Assembly (NCBI RefSeq): GCF_001571365.1
Contig: NZ_BCTQ01000038.1
Coordinates: 1 to 63,086, forward strand
Direction of reading: 5' to 3'
Source of the DNA: Achromobacter denitrificans NBRC 15125
Lineage (GTDB): Bacteria > Pseudomonadota > Gammaproteobacteria > Burkholderiales > Burkholderiaceae_B
DNA: 63,086 nt
Part shown: positions 58,167 to 63,086 of the stretch, one piece after another
How positions within the stretch are numbered: the first letter of the stretch is position 1
How the letters are laid out: each line of letters opens with the position of its first letter
Notes under the pieces: model-generated
What the model was told of the DNA's origin: nothing
Seen by the model: only the letters and a program-made list of their open reading frames with translations
The model's database searches: none
Made by a program: the position numbers and the translations under genes

Positions 58167-58189
58167 GGTGGCGCTTCCTTGCGTCGGGG

Positions 58190-59167
58190 CTACAGGTCCA
58201 GCACCAGGCGCGCCGATTTCGCGCGCGAGATGCAGATCTGGATGATCTTGCCGCTGGCCTTCTCGGTGTCCGACAGGTAGTAGTCGCGGTGGTCGGGCTC
58301 GCCTTCCAGCACCGTGGCCTGGCAGACGCCGCATTCGCCGCGTTTGCAGTCGTACATGGGATCGCAGCCTTCTTCTTCCATCACGTCGATGATGGTCTTG
58401 TCGGCGGGGATGGTCAGCACGCGGCCGGACTGGCGCAGCTCGACTTCGAAGGGCTGGTCGCCGGCCTGGGGGGCGGCCGTGGTGAAGAGCTCGAAGTGGA
58501 TGTGGGCGTCGGGCCAGTGGCGGGCGCGGGCGCCCTGGATGACCGCGTCGATCAGCCCCTTCGGGCCGCAGACGTACAGGTGCTGGCGCGGGGAGGCCGA
58601 GGCCAGCAGCGCCTGCAGGTCGAAGCGGCAGGACGGGTCGTCGTCGGCATGCAGGGTCAGGTCCTCGCCCGCCAGCGCCTCCAGCTCGGGCCGGAAGGCC
58701 AGCTGGTCTTTGCTGCGGCCGCAGTAATGAAGATGGAAGGCCCGGCCGGCGGCTTTCAGCGAGGCGGCCATGGAAGCGACCGGCGTGATGCCGATGCCGC
58801 CCGCGATCAGCACCACGGGTTCGTCGCCGGCCGGCGATTCGTGCAGCGGGAAGTCGTTCTTCGGGCCCTCGACCATGAGCGCGTCGCCTTCGGCCAGGGC
58901 GTGCATATAGCGCGATCCGCCTTCGCTGGTTTCCTCCAGGCGCACGCCCAGCCGGTATTCCGCGGGGTCGGCGAAGCGCCCCGCCTCGGGCGCCAGCTGC
59001 ACCAGCGAATAGCAGCGCGGTTCGCGCAGGCCGGGCACCGATATCTTCAGGTGCGCGCCCGGACCGAAGGCGGGCAGCGCGCCGCCATCTTCGCGGACCA
59101 GCCGGAACGAGCGGATCAACGGCGATTCCTGCCGGACTTCCCGAACGATGAGTTTCAATGTTTGCAC
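58190..59167 (-). CDS. iadC: PDR/VanB-type reductase (FMN, NAD, C-terminal [2Fe-2S])
   Basis: Electron-transfer protein of 325 residues with three modules. The flavin-binding barrel has EPRCYSLVQL. The NAD-binding domain has VLIAGGIGITPVASMAASL and YVCGPKGLI. The C-terminal plant-type ferredoxin has CDPMYDCKRGECGVCQ and QICIS, giving the four cysteines. It would hand electrons from NAD(P)H directly to the Rieske alpha subunit encoded 23 bp downstream. Normal length for phthalate dioxygenase reductases. Symbol by analogy to the iad locus. Confidence 0.9.
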   Translation of the reverse strand: MQTLKLIVREVRQESPLIRSFRLVREDGGALPAFGPGAHLKISVPGLREPRCYSLVQLAPEAGRFADPAEYRLGVRLEETSEGGSRYMHALAEGDALMVEGPKNDFPLHESPAGDEPVVLIAGGIGITPVASMAASLKAAGRAFHLHYCGRSKDQLAFRPELEALAGEDLTLHADDDPSCRFDLQALLASASPRQHLYVCGPKGLIDAVIQGARARHWPDAHIHFELFTTAAPQAGDQPFEVELRQSGRVLTIPADKTIIDVMEEEGCDPMYDCKRGECGVCQATVLEGEPDHRDYYLSDTEKASGKIIQICISRAKSARLVLDL

Positions 59168-59193
59168 GGCGTTTGTCCCTATCGGTGTTCGGC

Positions 59194-60738
59194 TCAGGCC
59201 GCCAGCTTTTCAGCCAGCTGGCGTTCCATGGGGCCGCATTTTTCGTTGGCCAGGGCGGTGTCGCGCAGCGCGCGCAGCGTCGCGGCGGCGTCGGGCCGGC
59301 CGGCCAGTTGTTCTGCCGCGGCGATCAGTTGGCGGTACTTGCCGCCGCCGCGCACGTGCGTGTCGCTGTAGCCCTTGACCAGGCGCCGGCAGTTGACGGC
59401 TTCGACGGCCAGCGCGTAATCGCGCGGCGCCAGTTTCGCGATCAGGTCCAGCCACTGCCGCAGGCCGGCGGCCTCGGCCTGGTGGCGCAGCGTGCCGCGG
59501 CGGAAACGCCGCATGCCGGCCAGCGCGTACAGCATCAGGAAGCCGCCCAGCGTGCCGCTCTGCATGCGGCGGCCGTGGCCCAGGCGGCGCGCGACGAAGC
59601 CGCCGAAGGCCTTGGATCCTTCCAGCCAGCGGCCCAGTCCGGCGGGCAGCGTGCCGCAGATCTCCTCCAGCCGCGGATGCATGAATTCCGTGGTGTAGAC
59701 CAGCTGGTCCGGGCGCGCGCCCACTTCCTCGCGCACGCGGTCGAAGCGCGTGCCCCGGGTTTTCAGGTCGGCCACGCGGATCACGTCGTCGTAGGCCATG
59801 GCCGTGGCGACGTAGCGGGCGGCGGCACAGGTCAGTGCCCACTGCTGGCCTTCGCCGCCATGCGCGGCGTCCAGGTCGCGGATCGCCTTCATGTGGCGCA
59901 GGTAGTCGCGGGCATAGGCCAGGTCCTGGAACTCGATCTGGCGGCGCGCGCCCACCGCCAGCATGGGCTGGGCACAGGCGGGGAAGTCGCGCTTGATGGC
60001 GTCCAGCAGGGCCTGCGTCCTGGGGTTGGCGGCGACGTCGGGCAGGGCCGGCACCGGCCGTTCCAGGTCGATGGGGGCGGGCTGCGCGGGCGCCTGGGCG
60101 GCCGACTCGAAGCCCAGGGCGAAGGCGCGCAGGCTGGCGTCCACGCCCAGGCCGGCGCGCCGCACCGTGGCTTCGAAGTCTTCGCGCGCGAAGGGCAGGG
60201 CGCCGCTGCCGGCCACGGCGCCGAACAGGCTGGCGCTGATCACGCTGCCGGCGCGGTCGGCCAGGGCCTGCAGGTCGAAACAGAGAAAGCGCTTGGCGGC
60301 GGCGCGACCCGCTTCCAGCACCTTGTTCGGGTCGGCGATGCCGTTGCCGGGCGCGGATTTCTCGCTGACCGCGTAGCTTCGGTGCGAAGACGTCAGCAGC
60401 ACCGTGCGCTCGGGCGTGACCAGGCCGCGCTGGATCGCGCGGCCGCCTTCCATCAATTCCGCCGCCACTACCAGGTCCACGTCGCCGGGGGTGGGCATCA
60501 GCGCCAGCGCCGGTTGCCGGCCGGCCCGCTGCACGTCCGACTCGGGCAACAGTTCCAGGTAGTAGATCGTGGCGCCGGTGCGCTGGGCCACGCCGGGCAC
60601 CGACGTGGTCTGCGCCCACCAGCCGGCGTGCTCGGCCATGTCGACGATCCAGTCGGCCAGCACGCCGCCGCCCTGGCCGCCCATGGCCAGGATGGCGATC
60701 TTGATGGGGTTGCCTTGCTGCATGGGCACCGGTTTCAT
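59194..60738 (-). CDS. Indolepyruvate oxidoreductase subunit beta-like protein with C-terminal extension
   Basis: Protein of 514 residues. The first about 200 residues are IorB-like (gamma-domain of 2-oxoacid oxidoreductases): IKIAILAMGGQGGGVLADWI and PGVAQRTGATIYY bind CoA in known family members. The remaining 300 residues form an extra helical domain (YARDYLRHMKAIRDLD, DLIAKLAPRDYALAVEAVNC) of a type found in fused alphaproteobacterial and betaproteobacterial IorB proteins. It pairs with the IorA-like gene 13 bp upstream. In this operon the likely 2-oxoacid is isatinate (2-aminophenylglyoxylate) rather than indolepyruvate (inference). Position fits iadB. Confidence 0.85.
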   Translation of the reverse strand: MKPVPMQQGNPIKIAILAMGGQGGGVLADWIVDMAEHAGWWAQTTSVPGVAQRTGATIYYLELLPESDVQRAGRQPALALMPTPGDVDLVVAAELMEGGRAIQRGLVTPERTVLLTSSHRSYAVSEKSAPGNGIADPNKVLEAGRAAAKRFLCFDLQALADRAGSVISASLFGAVAGSGALPFAREDFEATVRRAGLGVDASLRAFALGFESAAQAPAQPAPIDLERPVPALPDVAANPRTQALLDAIKRDFPACAQPMLAVGARRQIEFQDLAYARDYLRHMKAIRDLDAAHGGEGQQWALTCAAARYVATAMAYDDVIRVADLKTRGTRFDRVREEVGARPDQLVYTTEFMHPRLEEICGTLPAGLGRWLEGSKAFGGFVARRLGHGRRMQSGTLGGFLMLYALAGMRRFRRGTLRHQAEAAGLRQWLDLIAKLAPRDYALAVEAVNCRRLVKGYSDTHVRGGGKYRQLIAAAEQLAGRPDAAATLRALRDTALANEKCGPMERQLAEKLAA

Positions 60739-60751
60739 GGAACGCGTGTCC

Positions 60752-62974
60752 TTAAAGTGCGTTATTGGCCAGGCGCGCCGCGCGTCGCCGTTGCAGGAAG
60801 CCGATCACGGCGCCGCGCATGCGCGCCAGGTAGCGGTCGCGTCTGGTGGGGTTGTGGACGATGTCGGCGCGGTAGAACGAGGGGCACAGCACGGCGGCGT
60901 GGGCCACTTCGCCGCAGTTGCCGCAGCCGACGCAGCTGCTCTCCACGTGCGCGACCGGGTCTTCCTTCAAGGGGTCGCCGCTGTCCTTGACGGTCAACGA
61001 GGGGCAGCCCGACAGCCGGATACAGGCGTGGTCGCCGGTGCACACGTCGGGGTCCACGCCGAAGCGTTCCTTGACCGCGCGCTTGCCTTCCTTGACCGCC
61101 TTGTTGAACAGCGGCTTGATGCGGCGCTGCTTGTTCAGCATGCATTCGGACTGCGCGATGATGACCTTGGGGCCCTTGACCTCGGTGGTCAGCGCCTCTT
61201 CGATGGTGGCGCGCACCTTGGCCACGTCGTAGGTCCGGTCCAGCGTGCGCACCCACTTCACGCCCACGCCGCGAACGGCCTGGTCGATGGGGTTGTTGGT
61301 CGAGCGGTCCGGATTCTCGGCGCGCGACGACAGGATGTCCTGCCCGCCGGTGGCCGAGGCGTAGAAGTTGTCGACGATGACGATGACGCCGTCGTACTTG
61401 TTGAACACCGCGTTGCCGATCCCCGAGGCCAGCCCGTTGTGCCAGAAGCCGCCGTCGCCCATGATGGAAATGGGGCGCTTGGCCGCGGGCACGTTGAAGG
61501 CCGCCGCGCTGGAGGCGCCCAGGCCGTAACCCATGGTGGTGGCGCCCAGGTTGAAGGGCGGCAGGATGGAGAAGAGGTGGCAGCCGATGTCGCAGGAAAT
61601 GTGGTGCTGGCCCAGCGTTTCCTGCGCCAGCGTCAGCGCCGAGAAGATCGGCCTTTCGGGACAGCCGGTACAGAAGCCCGCGGGCCGGGGCGGCACCACG
61701 GCCGCCAGGCCCTCCACGTGCTTGTGGAAGGTGATGGGCTGCTCGGCCGGCCGGGCGGGCTTGGGGCGCGTCAGTTCGGTGATTTCCAGCTGGCGCTCGG
61801 CGGCCGGGGCGTCGGCCGCGGCGGCGGGATGCGTCTGCAGGGATTCCGGGCGGTTCCGCTTGAGGAATTCGCGCAGGCCGTCGCGCATGACCTGGGTGGT
61901 GTATTCGCCCGCCATGGGCAGCACGTCCTTGCCGGACAGGCGCGTGTCCACGCCCGCGCGGCGCAGCACGGCATGCAGGTTCTGCTCGATGTAGTCGGGC
62001 TGGCCTTCTTCCAGCAGCAGCACCGCGCGCTTGCCGCGGCAGAAATCGACGACCTCGTCCTCGATGACGGGATAGGTCACGTTCATGACGTAAAGCGGAA
62101 TGCGGCTGTTGCCGAAGTTGTCCGCCAGGCCCAGCAGTTGCAAGGCGCGGATGACGCCGTTGTACAGGCCGCCCTGCAGGATCAGGCCGATATCGTCCTG
62201 GTCGCCGTCGAAGTGTTCGTTGAGCTTGTGCTCCTTGATGTAGCGGATGGCGGCGGGCCAGCGCTCCTTGATTTTCTCCTGCTCATGCAGGAAGGAGGCG
62301 GGCGGCAGCACGATGCGGCTGGTGTCGCGGGCCGGGCTTTCCAGCGCCTGGGCCAGCGAGAACGCCGGACGCTTGTTTTCCTTGGCGACGAAGCGGCCGT
62401 GCACGTGGCAGCCGCGGATGCGCAGTTGCAGCATGACCGGGGTCTTGCTGGCCTCGGACAGTTCGAAGCCGTCCTCCACCGCCTTGACCATGCTTTCGAG
62501 GTTGGGGCGCGGATCCAGCAGCCAGATCTGCGACTTCATGGCGAACGCATGCGAGCGTTCCTGCATGATGGACGAGCCTTCGCCGTAGTCTTCGCCCACG
62601 ATGACCAGCGCGCCGCCGGTGACGCCGCCCGAGGCCAGGTTGGCCAGGGCGTCGGACGCGACGTTGGTGCCCACCGTGGATTTCCAGGTGACCGCGCCGC
62701 GGATCGGGTACATGACCGATGCCGCCAGCGTCGCGGCCGCCGTGGCTTCCGAGGCGCTGGCCTCGAAATGCACGCCGAGCTCCTGCAGGATGTCGTTGGC
62801 GTCGGCCAGTACGTCCATCAAGTGCGAGATCGGCGAGCCCTGATAGCCCGCGACATAGCCCACGCCGGATTGCAGCAAGGCTTTCGTGACGGCGAGAATG
62901 CCCTCTCCACGGAACTCTTCGCCCGCGCCGATGCGCAACTGCTGGACTTCTTTCTTGAAAGACCTTTCAGCCAT
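60752..62974 (-). CDS. Indolepyruvate ferredoxin oxidoreductase subunit alpha-like protein (IorA type)
   Basis: TPP-dependent 2-oxoacid oxidoreductase subunit of 740 residues. The pyrimidine-binding part is at the N-terminus (GYQGSPISHLMDVLAD). FCTGCPERP lies mid-protein, and the TPP pocket has IMGDGGFWHNGLASGI with NFYASATGGQ. The C-terminal ferredoxin-like part has CTGDHACIRLSGCPS and SCVGCGNCGEVAHAAVLCP for Fe-S clusters. First gene of the operon; a good RBS (AAGGAG) is 6 bp before the ATG. Known family reactions are oxidative decarboxylations to acyl-CoA. Context suggests isatinate to the anthranilate level. Position fits iadA. Confidence 0.88.
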   Translation of the reverse strand: MAERSFKKEVQQLRIGAGEEFRGEGILAVTKALLQSGVGYVAGYQGSPISHLMDVLADANDILQELGVHFEASASEATAAATLAASVMYPIRGAVTWKSTVGTNVASDALANLASGGVTGGALVIVGEDYGEGSSIMQERSHAFAMKSQIWLLDPRPNLESMVKAVEDGFELSEASKTPVMLQLRIRGCHVHGRFVAKENKRPAFSLAQALESPARDTSRIVLPPASFLHEQEKIKERWPAAIRYIKEHKLNEHFDGDQDDIGLILQGGLYNGVIRALQLLGLADNFGNSRIPLYVMNVTYPVIEDEVVDFCRGKRAVLLLEEGQPDYIEQNLHAVLRRAGVDTRLSGKDVLPMAGEYTTQVMRDGLREFLKRNRPESLQTHPAAAADAPAAERQLEITELTRPKPARPAEQPITFHKHVEGLAAVVPPRPAGFCTGCPERPIFSALTLAQETLGQHHISCDIGCHLFSILPPFNLGATTMGYGLGASSAAAFNVPAAKRPISIMGDGGFWHNGLASGIGNAVFNKYDGVIVIVDNFYASATGGQDILSSRAENPDRSTNNPIDQAVRGVGVKWVRTLDRTYDVAKVRATIEEALTTEVKGPKVIIAQSECMLNKQRRIKPLFNKAVKEGKRAVKERFGVDPDVCTGDHACIRLSGCPSLTVKDSGDPLKEDPVAHVESSCVGCGNCGEVAHAAVLCPSFYRADIVHNPTRRDRYLARMRGAVIGFLQRRRAARLANNAL

Positions 62975-63086
62975 CTAGAACTCCTTCCCGGCCCGGCCCG
63001 CGGGTCCTCAAGCGTTGCTGCTGCGCAGCATCGTGACGTCAGGAAAATCTCATCTAAAAAATACTTTAGGAGTCAACGTTTTAGCT
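62975..63086 (-). promoter_or_regulatory. Promoter and operator region of the iad-type operon
   Basis: On the minus strand a good -35, TTGACT (63076-63071), is followed by a 17-bp spacer and a poor -10. The spacer is the palindrome CTAAAAAATACTTTAG (63054-63069, written on the plus strand). A second arm pair CTAAAA (63054-63059)/TTTTAG (63079-63084) spans the -35. TGACGTCA (63034-63041), a perfect palindrome, lies near the expected start of transcription. This layout suits repression by a MarR-type dimer. The regulator gene, if adjacent, is beyond the window. Confidence 0.5.

Overview
The window is 63 kb of GC-rich DNA with dense, short-spaced genes. It carries two Bug-family (TctC-like) tripartite tricarboxylate receptors, six LysR regulators, a CaiB-type CoA transferase and a double-length UvrA. 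Together these suggest a betaproteobacterium of the Alcaligenaceae, Bordetella/Achromobacter group. This is a judgement from gene content, not a database match. No rRNA, tRNA, CRISPR array, transposase or phage gene was seen.

Left part (1-22 kb): mutL (cut by the left edge), dedA, the tsaE-amiC pair, fumC with a candidate Fur box, and a 108-bp tandem repeat. Next come an AEC transporter, a Bug receptor, and a LysR gene divergent from ggt. A 557-bp element with 29-bp terminal inverted repeats and five internal 94-bp repeats follows. After it are an acyl-CoA dehydrogenase/Bug/CoA-transferase operon with divergent LysR, a SulP transporter, purU, an LhgO-like oxidoreductase with a flavin reductase, pdxH and a ChaC-type cyclotransferase.

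Middle part (22-45.6 kb): an MFS transporter, a MacA-MacB-outer-membrane-factor efflux operon, and tcdA. A three-gene Rieske dioxygenase (alpha, beta, ferredoxin; anthranilate-dioxygenase type) follows with a divergent LysR. Then come pabC-pabB, the 1920-residue tandem UvrA, an IclR-eda-kdgK sugar-acid module, a free-standing gene for a 42-residue basic protein, another LysR and a family 2 glycosyltransferase.

Right part (45.6-63 kb): fourteen genes on the minus strand read like one catabolic and transport operon. In transcription order they encode two 2-oxoacid oxidoreductase subunits (IorA/IorB type), a flavin/[2Fe-2S] reductase, Rieske dioxygenase alpha and beta subunits, an acyl-CoA ligase, a thiolase-like protein, a Zn-ribbon/OB-fold-SDR fusion, a cyclase-family hydrolase, an SDR, and a LivK/H/MG/F-type ABC importer. 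Number and order fit the iad-type indole-3-acetate (auxin) degradation locus known from Variovorax and Achromobacter relatives (recalled, not searched). I infer this route: indole-3-acetate is dioxygenated to dioxindole-3-acetate; this is activated to its CoA ester; the thiolase-like protein, which lacks the thiolase catalytic residues, cleaves it by retro-aldol to isatin and acetyl-CoA; the cyclase hydrolyses isatin to isatinate; the 2-oxoacid oxidoreductase decarboxylates isatinate to the anthranilate level. The separate anthranilate-type dioxygenase at 29.5-31.5 kb could then make catechol. The right edge holds the operon's likely promoter and operator; a regulator gene, if present, lies outside.
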